Assembly (NCBI GenBank): GCA_964640955.1
Contig: CAZXJI010000023.1
Location: forward strand, 1 to 46,289
Direction of reading: 5' to 3'
Source of the DNA: CAXXOK01 sp964640955
GTDB lineage: Bacteria; Bacillota; Clostridia; Christensenellales; Aristaeellaceae
Length of the DNA: 46,289 nt
Shown: positions 26,912-34,911 of the stretch, in pieces
Position numbering within the stretch: position 1 is the first letter of the stretch
Layout of the letters: each line of letters starts with the position of its first letter
The notes under the pieces: model-generated
Database searches by the model: none
Told to the model about the DNA's origin: nothing
The model's input: the letters and a program-made list of their open reading frames with translations, nothing else
Program-made: the position numbers and the translations under genes

Positions 26912-27931
26912 TTACATCCGGTTCACCGCGCCCTGATAGGGCGGCAGCGCCCGTTCCCGCGGCGCGTCGGGCGCGGGCCACAGCATAAAGCCCTCGTGCA
27001 CGGCCCGGCCGATTTCCTCGGTTACGCTGCGCACGCCGTAGCTCGTCCAGTCCCGGTCGCGGTAGAAAGCGCCGTTGTAGTACAGCCAGTACCCGCCCGA
27101 TACGCGCACCACGCAGGGCCGGTATACGCAGATCGGGTCCCATCCGCCGTCCGTGGGGGCGATGATCGGGTTGTCGGGGTGGCGTTCCCAGCCGGTGATG
27201 CCGTCGCGGGAGCGGGCCAGCCCCACGGAGGCGTGCCAGTCGCCGTCGATACCGATGTAGAACAGGTAATAGTATCCGTCCTCGTGCTTCACCACGTCGG
27301 CGCACTCCACCTTCATCATTTCCCAGAAGTGTTCGTGCACGGGCCTGAGGACGGGATTGCCGGGGTACTTGCTCCAATGCACGCCGTCGAAGCTCGTCGC
27401 GTAGCCGATGGCGTCCGCATCGCGCTGCTCGCCCGCGGAGTACCACATTTTATAGAGCCGCTCGTCCTCGTCCCACCGTACGAAAGGGCAAAAGAAGGAA
27501 CGGTTTTCCCAGGGCAACTCCGGGCGCAGCACGGGCTCGGCGTACGCGTTCCAGCGCAGGCCGTCTGTACTTTCGGCATACCCTACGCAGCTGGAGCCCG
27601 CCTCGTCGTCGCCGGGCGCCCGGTGCCCGCAGTACCACATGCGGTAGATCCCGTCCCTTTTAAGGACGCAGGGGCGGCTGACCATATCCGCGCACCAGGG
27701 CGAGTCGGCCACGCGGGTCAGCACCGTCCGCGGAGCCGACCACGTAAGGCCGTCCGCGCTTTCCGCGTGGGCGATAATGCCCGGCGGGCAGGAAAACCAC
27801 ATGCGGTACCCGCCGTTTTCCATAAGGATGCTCATGTCGTAGGCCATGCCGGTGTCGCGACCGACCATGGGCCGCTCGTCCTTTACCCAGCCGCCGGTGC
27901 AGCCGCGGGGAATGCACTTATAGGTTCTCAT
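26912..27931 (-). CDS. Propeller C: GH43/GH32/GH130-like uncharacterised protein
   Basis: A 339-residue paralogue, last gene of the leftward four-gene operon. The N-terminal PRGCTGGW motif is intact, Asp32 (AYDMSIL) is the candidate catalytic Asp, and the blades read SRPCVLKRDGIYRMWYCG, DADAIGYATSFDGVHW, FWEMMKVECADVV and ARSRDGITGWERHPDNPII. All positions conserved in A, B and F are kept, so it is probably active. The start at 27931 follows GGGGAGG. It overlaps the end of propeller D by 14 bp, indicating translational coupling. No signal peptide. Confidence 0.9.
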   Translation of the reverse strand: MRTYKCIPRGCTGGWVKDERPMVGRDTGMAYDMSILMENGGYRMWFSCPPGIIAHAESADGLTWSAPRTVLTRVADSPWCADMVSRPCVLKRDGIYRMWYCGHRAPGDDEAGSSCVGYAESTDGLRWNAYAEPVLRPELPWENRSFFCPFVRWDEDERLYKMWYSAGEQRDADAIGYATSFDGVHWSKYPGNPVLRPVHEHFWEMMKVECADVVKHEDGYYYLFYIGIDGDWHASVGLARSRDGITGWERHPDNPIIAPTDGGWDPICVYRPCVVRVSGGYWLYYNGAFYRDRDWTSYGVRSVTEEIGRAVHEGFMLWPAPDAPRERALPPYQGAVNRM

Positions 27932-28958
27932 CCTGCTTTGCCTCCCCCGCGAGGTGCGGCCTGGCCGTATACAGGTTGGCCTTGCCGCGGTATGCACGCA
28001 TTTCGCGTTGCCCGTCCGGCTCGCGCAGGGCGGGGAACAGCTCCGTTCCCGGGTGCGTCGCCACGCCGATCGCGCCGCCGTCCCGCGTACGGCCCGCGTA
28101 CCACATGCGGTACCCATCGCCCTCGCGGCGCACGGCGCAGCGTACGATATCGTGATAGTCCCAGCCGCCGTCCGTTCCGGCCACGACCGGGTTTTCGGCG
28201 AAGAACGTCCAGTCGCGCACCCCGTCGCGCGAGCGGCAAAGGCCCAGCGAGGCGTTGCCGTCCCCGTCGACACCCGCGTAGAACAGCGCGTATCCGTCCG
28301 CTTCCCGAAGCACGAAGGGTGCGTGCACCTTAAGCATCTGCCAGTACTGTGCCGGGTCCGGGCGCAGGATGGGATTTTCGTTGTATTTGCGCCAGGTTAG
28401 GCCGTCATCGCTTTCCGCGTAGCCGATAGCGTCGGCGGCGTGCATGCGGCCGGCGGCGTACCACATTTGGTACCGGTTCGCCGGCTCGTCCCACAGCACG
28501 CAGGGCTCCTGCACGGCCCAGCCTTCCCAGGGCGCGTCCGGCACAAGCACGGGCCGCTCGTCCGCCGTCCAGTTGACGCCGTCTTTTGATACGGCGTGGC
28601 CGATGCAGCTGCGGGCCGCCTGTTGTTCCATGGGCCGCATCTGTCCCGCAAACCACATGTGCAGCGTATCGCCACGCCGCAGGACGGAAGGCCCGCAAAC
28701 GATGTCCCTGCGCCAGCCGCTTTTCCGTTCGGGCAGCAGCGCCACGGTCGCCAGCTCCCAATGCAGGCCGTCCGTGCTCTCGGTGTAGCAGATCAGCTCG
28801 ACGTCCTTCCAGTCAAACCACATGCGGTAACGGTCGCCGTCCCACAGCACGCAGGGCGCGCCGGTCGTGCCATACGCTTCGCCGATCACCGGCCGTACGG
28901 AGAACTTCTCCCATCCGCCGGCGGTATCGCGCGGTTTCCATTTTACAGGCTCAGACAT
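27918..28958 (-). CDS. Propeller D: divergent paralogue
   Basis: A 346-residue paralogue with changes at positions shared by the other copies. Ala34 (TGAPCVL) stands where A, B, C, E and F have the first-blade Asp. The blade-2 Arg-Pro is Gly-Pro (VCGPSVL), and the blade-4 Glu of WEMxKV is Gln (YWQMLKV). The propeller frame is otherwise intact, including AADAIGYAESDDGLTW. It could be a pseudoenzyme, a lectin-like partner or an enzyme of altered specificity. GGGAGG precedes the start. It overlaps copy E by 8 bp and copy C by 14 bp. Confidence 0.88.
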   Translation of the reverse strand: MSEPVKWKPRDTAGGWEKFSVRPVIGEAYGTTGAPCVLWDGDRYRMWFDWKDVELICYTESTDGLHWELATVALLPERKSGWRRDIVCGPSVLRRGDTLHMWFAGQMRPMEQQAARSCIGHAVSKDGVNWTADERPVLVPDAPWEGWAVQEPCVLWDEPANRYQMWYAAGRMHAADAIGYAESDDGLTWRKYNENPILRPDPAQYWQMLKVHAPFVLREADGYALFYAGVDGDGNASLGLCRSRDGVRDWTFFAENPVVAGTDGGWDYHDIVRCAVRREGDGYRMWYAGRTRDGGAIGVATHPGTELFPALREPDGQREMRAYRGKANLYTARPHLAGEAKQDENL

Positions 28959-30018
28959 CCGGCGTGTCCTCCCTTCCGTGCCAGGCATATTCGCTGGGTC
29001 TTCCCGCGAAGTTGTACTGATGGTAGTAGAAGTTGTTCGCGGGCGGGGCGTTGTCGCCGGGGCCGCGCTCGGGCACGTAGCCGTCCGCCTCCGCCGGGAA
29101 GAGCGCCGTGCCGGGATGCACGGCCAGCCCGATTTCCGTATTGCGGTAGTTCTGCGCCGCGTACCACATTTTCCACCCGTCCGCTTCCTGAAGCGCGCAG
29201 GCCTTGTGTACGGCGTTAAAGTCCCATGTGCCGTCCGAGCCGGTCACCACGGGGTTGTCCGGATGCCGGCGGAAAGCAAGCCCGTCCTCGCTGAAAGCCA
29301 GACAGGCGCTGCGCCTGCCGTCCCCGTCGAAACCGTTGTAGAACAGGCAGATACCCGCCTGCGTCTGTACCGCGTGCGCCGCTAGCACCTTGACGGATTC
29401 GCAGTATCTTTCCGGCGTGCCCGCAAACACGGGGTTCGTCTCGCACCGCGTCCACCGCGCGCCGTCCGCGCTCTCGGCATAGCCGATCGCGTCCGGCAGG
29501 AACGCTTCGCCCGCCGAGTACCACATGCGAAAGCACGCTCGCCGCTCGTCGTATAACACCGCCGGATAACAGACGCTGCGCTTTTCCCAGGGTGCCCGCG
29601 GCGCAAGCACGGGGCGTTCGCCGCGTTCCCAGGTCAGCCCGTCGTCCGACACAGCATAGCCGATGCAGCCCTGCTCGCGCTCGTTTTCCTTGGCCGTTCG
29701 CCGCCCGGCATACCACAGATGGAAGCGGCCGCCGTGTTTGACGACGGCGGGCTGCCCCACCGCGTCGCCTTCCCAGTCCGAACCCCACCGCGGCGAAAGC
29801 GCGACCCGCGGCAGCGCCCAGCATAACCCGTTCGTGCTTTCCGTGTATGCGATGCTGTGCAGCGCGGGCCACGTGTACCACATTTGATACCGTCCGTCGT
29901 TCCAAAGCACGCACGGATCCTCCGCCCGGCCCGCCTCCGCGGTCATCACCGGCGCGGATCGCAGTTTTTGCCAGCCGCCCGCCGCGCCGCGGGGGAAGCA
30001 CCTGTATTCGTTCGGCAT
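28951..30018 (-). CDS. Propeller E: divergent paralogue
   Basis: A 355-residue paralogue. Asp34 (AEDPCVL) is present, but the blade-2 Arg-Pro is Gln-Pro (VGQPAVV), the blade-3 Trp-Asp-Glu is Tyr-Asp-Glu, and the blade-4 ARSRDGxxGW is shortened to AFSEDGLAF. LPDAIGYAES is kept. A longer C-terminal tail (about 25 residues, with PPANNFYYHQYNF) is unique to this copy. GGAGGG precedes the ATG. Its 3' end overlaps copy D by 8 bp and it follows copy F by 14 bp. Cytoplasmic, function unknown. Confidence 0.88.
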   Translation of the reverse strand: MPNEYRCFPRGAAGGWQKLRSAPVMTAEAGRAEDPCVLWNDGRYQMWYTWPALHSIAYTESTNGLCWALPRVALSPRWGSDWEGDAVGQPAVVKHGGRFHLWYAGRRTAKENEREQGCIGYAVSDDGLTWERGERPVLAPRAPWEKRSVCYPAVLYDERRACFRMWYSAGEAFLPDAIGYAESADGARWTRCETNPVFAGTPERYCESVKVLAAHAVQTQAGICLFYNGFDGDGRRSACLAFSEDGLAFRRHPDNPVVTGSDGTWDFNAVHKACALQEADGWKMWYAAQNYRNTEIGLAVHPGTALFPAEADGYVPERGPGDNAPPANNFYYHQYNFAGRPSEYAWHGREDTPDV

Positions 30019-30032
30019 GACGTACCCTCCGT

Positions 30033-31046
30033 TCACTCGCCCAGATACCAGTCGTCGATGCCCACGTGCCGCACGGGCAGGCTGCGTTCCGGCGCGGCGC
30101 CCGGTTCCGGCCACAGCGCGTGCCCCGGGTGCACCGCCAGCCCCAGTTCCTCCAGCTGCGCGCCCATCTTCTCGGCGTGGTTGGTGCCGTTGTACCACAT
30201 CAGGTACCCTTTCGGGGTGCGGATGACCGTCGGCTTGCAGATGCCGAAGGGGTCCCAGTGCTCGTCCGTACCGGAGATGATCGGGTTGTCCGGGTGGCGC
30301 TCCCAGCCGGTGACCCCGTCGCGGGAGCGGGCCAGCCCGATGCCGTACGTGCGGTCGGGCGAAATGCCCAGGTAGAACATGTAGTGCCAGCCGTCGGCGA
30401 TCAGCACGTTGCAGGCCTCGGTCTTATACGCGTCCCAGTATTGGTCGCTTTTCCGAAAGATGGGGTTGCGGTCGTACTTATACCAACGCAGGCCGTCGTA
30501 GCTGGTCGCATAGCCGATGGCGTCGCATTCCCAGTTATCCCCGCCGGAATACCACATGCGGTACTGCTGCGATGCTTCGTCCCAAAGCACGTGCGGGCAG
30601 TACAGCGAGGGCGCCTCCCAGGGCTGGTCGGCCCGCATCACGGGCGCGGAGCGCCGCTCCCAGTGAAGCCCGTCGTAGCTGAAGGCGTAGCCCACGCCGC
30701 TGGTGGAACGCAAGAAATCCACCGTGCGCATCTGGCCGATGTACCACATCTGATAAACGCCGTTGCGCCTGACCACGCAGGGACGGTTGACGTCGTCCCG
30801 TTCCCAGGTGGATGCGGGGTCGGGCAGCAGCACGACACGGGGGTTGGACCAATGCACGCCGTCCGTGCTTTGGCAATAGGCGATCGACCGGGTCGGCCGC
30901 CAGGAAAACCACTGGTGAAAAACGCCGTTTTCATAGAGGATGCTGTTGTCAAACACGGTGCCCAGCGCACCGCCCAGCTGTGCCTGCGCGCCGACCTTCT
31001 CCCAGCCGCCCGCGCAGCCCCGCGGTTGATAAATCATTCCGTCCAT
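30033..31046 (-). CDS. Propeller F: GH43/GH32/GH130-like uncharacterised protein
   Basis: A 337-residue paralogue and first gene of the leftward operon. PRGCAGGW, Asp33 (VFDNSIL), VNRPCVVRRNG, ECDAIGYATSYDGLRW and ARSRDGVTGWERHPDNPII are all present; the blade-4 Glu is Asp (YWDAYKT), a conservative change. The first blade most resembles copy B. The ribosome site is modest (GAGAAAGAG); a second Met three codons in has no better one. Its own promoter lies at 31159-31188. No signal peptide. Confidence 0.9.
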   Translation of the reverse strand: MDGMIYQPRGCAGGWEKVGAQAQLGGALGTVFDNSILYENGVFHQWFSWRPTRSIAYCQSTDGVHWSNPRVVLLPDPASTWERDDVNRPCVVRRNGVYQMWYIGQMRTVDFLRSTSGVGYAFSYDGLHWERRSAPVMRADQPWEAPSLYCPHVLWDEASQQYRMWYSGGDNWECDAIGYATSYDGLRWYKYDRNPIFRKSDQYWDAYKTEACNVLIADGWHYMFYLGISPDRTYGIGLARSRDGVTGWERHPDNPIISGTDEHWDPFGICKPTVIRTPKGYLMWYNGTNHAEKMGAQLEELGLAVHPGHALWPEPGAAPERSLPVRHVGIDDWYLGE

Positions 31047-31158
31047 GCGATATTCTCTTTCTCCGCCGATGGGTACGCCGAAACACGCCCCGGTTCCAAA
31101 CGGCTCAGCGGCGGTACGGAAGGTTATAGCGGTCGCGTTTCTGCTGCGAATCGCCTTT

Positions 31159-31188
31159 ATTATAGCGGAGTGCGGTCCGGCAAGACAA
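31159..31188 (-). promoter_or_regulatory. Predicted promoter of propeller operon F-E-D-C
   Basis: On the minus strand TTGTCT (31188-31183), 18-bp spacer, TATAAT (31164-31159), about 110 bp upstream of propeller F. The 249-bp gap (31047-31295) after the DUF5107 gene holds nothing else that I recognise. Confidence 0.55.
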
Positions 31189-31295
31189 CGCAGGATTCAA
31201 CGATCCGGTATACATTTCACACAGGATGGGAGGGTGGCTCCTTGTTTTTGCCTGCAACGGCTGACCCGTATTTCCTGGACGGCTGTCGCGCGGGG

Positions 31296-34200
31296 TTACC
31301 CCATGACTTTTCGCAGAAAATAAACGGCCATCTGGTGATTCGGGTCTACGGCGAGGGCCTGCCTGAGCGCGGTTATGGCCTCGTCGACGGCGCCGATTCC
31401 GTATTTCCCAAGACCGATCAGGAAATAGCAATGGGCCTGATTGCGCCTTGCCAGATCGTCGTCGAACACCGAAAGCTCCGGCAGGGATACGGCGAAATAG
31501 GGAATGCGCACGTTTTCCTGCAAATGCTGCTCGCCGTAATCGATCAGTTTATAGTATCGCGCATTGGCGGCGGCGTTCCGGTTGAGTTTTCCGAAGGCCA
31601 ATCCCTGATACAGAATCATCTCCGCCGGCTGGTCATAATAGAAGAACGCGCCCGCGGGCTCCGACTCGCCGAGGGTTGCACGCCGGAAGCATTCCCCGGC
31701 CTCCTCCCGCTTCCCCTGCGCCTCAAGGCATAGCCCGAGAGCATAGTAAAGCTGATTGTCCTTGGTTCCTTCCAAACGCCCCTCGCCCAGGTTGACGAGG
31801 TATTCCATCGCCTTGCGCAGCAGGCGCTCCGCTTCGTTCGTGGAACCGCTTGCCCGGGCCTCCTCCGCCATTCCCAGCAACGCCAGCTTGTACTGAGCGG
31901 TCGCCCTGCCTTCTCCGCCCTCCCAGGGGTGGAAGGTATGGGCCGCGATGCGGCGGTATGCCTCGGCATGCTCGCCCAGCGTGTTCAACAGGGTCACATG
32001 CTCAAGGTACAGGTCGTCCCGCTTTTCGACGGTATTCGGGTATGCCCGGAGGGCCTTCAGCCGTTCCGCCGGGGGCACGTTTGTTTTCTTGCGGAGCTGG
32101 TCCAGTTCAAGGAGCATTCTTGCGTTGTCCGTATCCATCGAAAAGGCCCGCTCCATCTGCCTGAGCGCCCGTTCGGGTTGACCCAGCCTGTTAAAGTAGC
32201 CGATCGCCAGGTTCCGCAGGACGGCCGCGTGGTTGTCATCCAGCTTTTCGGAGCGCTCCCAGAGGGTGATCGCGTCTTCGTAGCGGCGTTTGTCGTAGTA
32301 CAGGTTGCCCAGTTCATAGGGCAGCGTTGCGTCGTTGGGCGCCGCCGCCATCCCGTCGGTCAGCACGGCGATGTCCTCCAGCTTGTTGGGAAACACGGAG
32401 CCGGGTTGCGCAACGGCGGCTTCGCGCAGCACGCCGGATGCGTCGCGGCCGGACAGGCGCAAGGCGTACGCAAGATACAGCTTCGTCAGCTTCGTCTGCC
32501 TCCGGCATGCCCTCAACACCGCGGCCGCCTGCTCCGGGCAGCCGAATTCCAGATAATCCCGCGCCACCTGCAGACAGTCTTCCGTGCGGAGCAGGAACAT
32601 CTCGAGATTCGCCCCCTCGCCTCCCGCCTCCCAGGCCGACAGGTGGTCGAACGGGTCGATCGCCAGGCTTTCCGCAATCCACGCGCCGGCTTCCCCGGCC
32701 CTCCCAAGCCTGCGAAGCAGCACGGCCTTGAGCCCGCGCGCTTTAACGGAGTGCGTGTTTTTGATCAGCGACCGTTCCACGTGGGCCAGCGCCGCCTCGT
32801 ATTCGTTTCGTTCGCACTCGATGGCCGCCAGATAGTAAAACCCGCTTTCCTGCTGGGCGCTTGACCACGTAGCCTTATAGAAGGCGTCGTACGCCTCGCG
32901 TTTTCTCCCCTGATAAAGCAACGAAAGGCCCAGGTTATAGCAGGGTTCGCCGTCGTACGGGTTTGGGTTTTTCCACGTCAGGCGGCGCACCGCCGCGCGA
33001 AAATGCGTCTCCGCACCGGCAAAGTCCCCGCGGCGCAGGAGCAGTTTGCCGTAAGCATTGTTGATGCGCGCGTCGTCGGGGTCCCGTTTCAGCCCCTCGA
33101 GATAGTAGGGATCGGGCAGGTAGGTGGCGTGGCGATACTGCTCGATGTGCAGCCCCGTCAGCAGCAGTTCTTCATTGGTGCGGATTTCTGCGGGGTCCCC
33201 GGCGGGCTGCGCGGGTTGCGGCAGCTTTTCGATTCCCTTCTTCTGCGGCGTGTAGCTCACGAGCAGCCGTCCGCCGGCGTCGCGTACGGACAGGGTGACG
33301 TCCGTCTCGTTCTCATAAGCGACGGGAACGCACGCTTTGAACGCGTTCCGCGGCGAAAGGTCCGCCGTCCGGCTCCAGGCTTCCTTCCCCCGCGTGGAGA
33401 GCGCGACCCTGCCGCCCGGAAAGACGCCGCTGGCATAAACGCCCACGTTTGCCGCCCCGTCGCGCAGCGACAGGTTGACCGCGGCGTCCGCCGAGGCGTT
33501 TTTAACCTCGCCAAGCTCTTTGTAGGGCATAAAGTACTGGGTAAACACCTTTTCTTCAAAAGGTTTGAGCCAGGTAAAATCCGGCTGGTTATCCGTAAAC
33601 ACGCCCGTCATCAGCTCGATATAGGGGCCGTCCTCGTCGGTCAGGTTCCGGTCCCACGCCTTGCCGAAATCGCCGCAGCCCCAGGTCCACTGTTTTTTGC
33701 CCGGCGAAATATGGTGATCCGCCACGTGCAGAAGCCCGGCGTTCACGCCGTAATCGTATCCGCCGACGAAATCGAAATCCGATTTTTCCGCCATATAGGA
33801 GGTGGGCACCGGAATGTTCTTATAGCGGGAAATATCCACGCCCTCGCTGTAATCCTGCTTGTAATAGATGCCGGTGGCGATCGGGAAGCGGGATACGTCC
33901 CGCTTCCCGTGGTCCATCACCGCATGCACGTCCGGCGGGAAGATGGACTGGGTACGGTCGTTGACCGCCACGGCGGGATTCGCCCACCACATGAATGTTT
34001 GCGGAAGGGGCGTGGGGTTGTAGAGCTGTCCCCTGATCTCAATGTATGCCTTGTCCGGGTAAAGGGTAAAGGCTGTCACCGCCCTGGTGCCGTACATCTG
34101 GTCCGCGTCGCCCGTCAGCACGGTTTTCGAGCCGTCGGGGTTCTCGCGTATCAGATGCTCCACCGGCATAAAGGTGGTGGGGCGATGGTGCTGGGGCCAG

Positions 34201-34550
34201 TTGAACTCGATGCCGCCGGAAATCCACGGGCCCAGCAGCCCCACAAGAGCAGGCTTGACGACATGGTTATAGTAGACGAAGTCGTAGCCGTTCGTCTTAT
34301 CGTACGCCCGCTGGATACGCCCGCCCAATTCCGGCAGCAGCATGACGCGGAGGAAGTCGTTCTCCAGCCATACCGCGCGGTACGGCTTATCGATTTTCTG
34401 ATCGGAGATGCTCTCGGTGATCGAATAAGGGTAAACCTTACCGGAGCTGCCCTGATACACCCTCGTTTCGAAAAACATCGGGCACTTTTCCGGTTCGCCG
34501 ACTTCGTAGGTCGGGATGACGACCGTTTCCTCCCATGCCTTGACCTGCAT
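31296..34550 (-). CDS. DUF5107 domain protein with TPR repeats
   Basis: A 1084-residue protein without signal peptide. Residues about 1-430 form a DUF5107 domain, which resembles the galactose-mutarotase-like sugar-binding fold; signatures are LRVMLLPELGGRIQRAYDK, GPWISGGIEFNWPQHHRP and FMWWANPAV. From about residue 470 to the end lie many tetratricopeptide repeats (for example GKLLLRRGDFAGAETHFRAA and YNLGLSLLYQGRKREAYDAF), implying a protein-interaction scaffold. Such genes occur in polysaccharide-use clusters; enzymatic activity is not established to my knowledge. It is the last gene of the operon with GH2 and GH35. AAGGGGGA precedes the ATG. Confidence 0.9.
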   Translation of the reverse strand: MQVKAWEETVVIPTYEVGEPEKCPMFFETRVYQGSSGKVYPYSITESISDQKIDKPYRAVWLENDFLRVMLLPELGGRIQRAYDKTNGYDFVYYNHVVKPALVGLLGPWISGGIEFNWPQHHRPTTFMPVEHLIRENPDGSKTVLTGDADQMYGTRAVTAFTLYPDKAYIEIRGQLYNPTPLPQTFMWWANPAVAVNDRTQSIFPPDVHAVMDHGKRDVSRFPIATGIYYKQDYSEGVDISRYKNIPVPTSYMAEKSDFDFVGGYDYGVNAGLLHVADHHISPGKKQWTWGCGDFGKAWDRNLTDEDGPYIELMTGVFTDNQPDFTWLKPFEEKVFTQYFMPYKELGEVKNASADAAVNLSLRDGAANVGVYASGVFPGGRVALSTRGKEAWSRTADLSPRNAFKACVPVAYENETDVTLSVRDAGGRLLVSYTPQKKGIEKLPQPAQPAGDPAEIRTNEELLLTGLHIEQYRHATYLPDPYYLEGLKRDPDDARINNAYGKLLLRRGDFAGAETHFRAAVRRLTWKNPNPYDGEPCYNLGLSLLYQGRKREAYDAFYKATWSSAQQESGFYYLAAIECERNEYEAALAHVERSLIKNTHSVKARGLKAVLLRRLGRAGEAGAWIAESLAIDPFDHLSAWEAGGEGANLEMFLLRTEDCLQVARDYLEFGCPEQAAAVLRACRRQTKLTKLYLAYALRLSGRDASGVLREAAVAQPGSVFPNKLEDIAVLTDGMAAAPNDATLPYELGNLYYDKRRYEDAITLWERSEKLDDNHAAVLRNLAIGYFNRLGQPERALRQMERAFSMDTDNARMLLELDQLRKKTNVPPAERLKALRAYPNTVEKRDDLYLEHVTLLNTLGEHAEAYRRIAAHTFHPWEGGEGRATAQYKLALLGMAEEARASGSTNEAERLLRKAMEYLVNLGEGRLEGTKDNQLYYALGLCLEAQGKREEAGECFRRATLGESEPAGAFFYYDQPAEMILYQGLAFGKLNRNAAANARYYKLIDYGEQHLQENVRIPYFAVSLPELSVFDDDLARRNQAHCYFLIGLGKYGIGAVDEAITALRQALAVDPNHQMAVYFLRKVMG

Positions 34551-34566
34551 GCATTAATCCCCCTTC

Positions 34567-34911
34567 TCAGGCGTCTACGCGGAGCCCGAAGATTTCACAG
34601 ACCGTCCTTAACTGGTTCAGCCGTTTCCCCGTGGTCACAATCACATGGTGGGAGCGTATGCGCTCCATCAGCCGGTATCCGTCCGGCACGCGTATCAGCC
34701 CGCCGTTGCGGCAATCGGAGCCGGGATACTGCACGTATTCCTCCAACACCGCCTTTTCGACGAACAGCGCATCCATCGTACCGGACAGTTTGCAGAAGGT
34801 GATATCTCCCTTCCCGATCTCCGCATCTACGGCAACGGAGTTTTCCCCCACCAGCCAGCCCAGCACGCAGGGCTTAAGACACCACTTCTGCGCCGTGGCC
34901 TGCGGGCGCGC
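34567..34911 (-). pseudogene. C-terminal remnant of an L-fucose/arabinose isomerase-like protein
   Basis: This frame (first ATG at 34866) translates to a chain with LGWLVGENSVAVDAE, GDITFCKLSGTMDALFVEK and a final HHVIVTTGKRLNQL. That pattern resembles the end of fucose-isomerase-like proteins, where a C-terminal beta domain lies near the active site. Only about 110 codons remain. The open frame extends upstream into the last codons of the GH2 gene and meets a TAG at 34912-34914. I infer a deletion that removed most of an isomerase-like gene between GH2 and DUF5107. Family assignment is by memory. Confidence 0.5.

Noticed and set aside
24783..31046. Propeller array as an assembly duplication
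   Set aside because: The copies differ throughout in protein sequence, length and tails and sit on both strands, so they are old paralogues and not a repeated contig piece.
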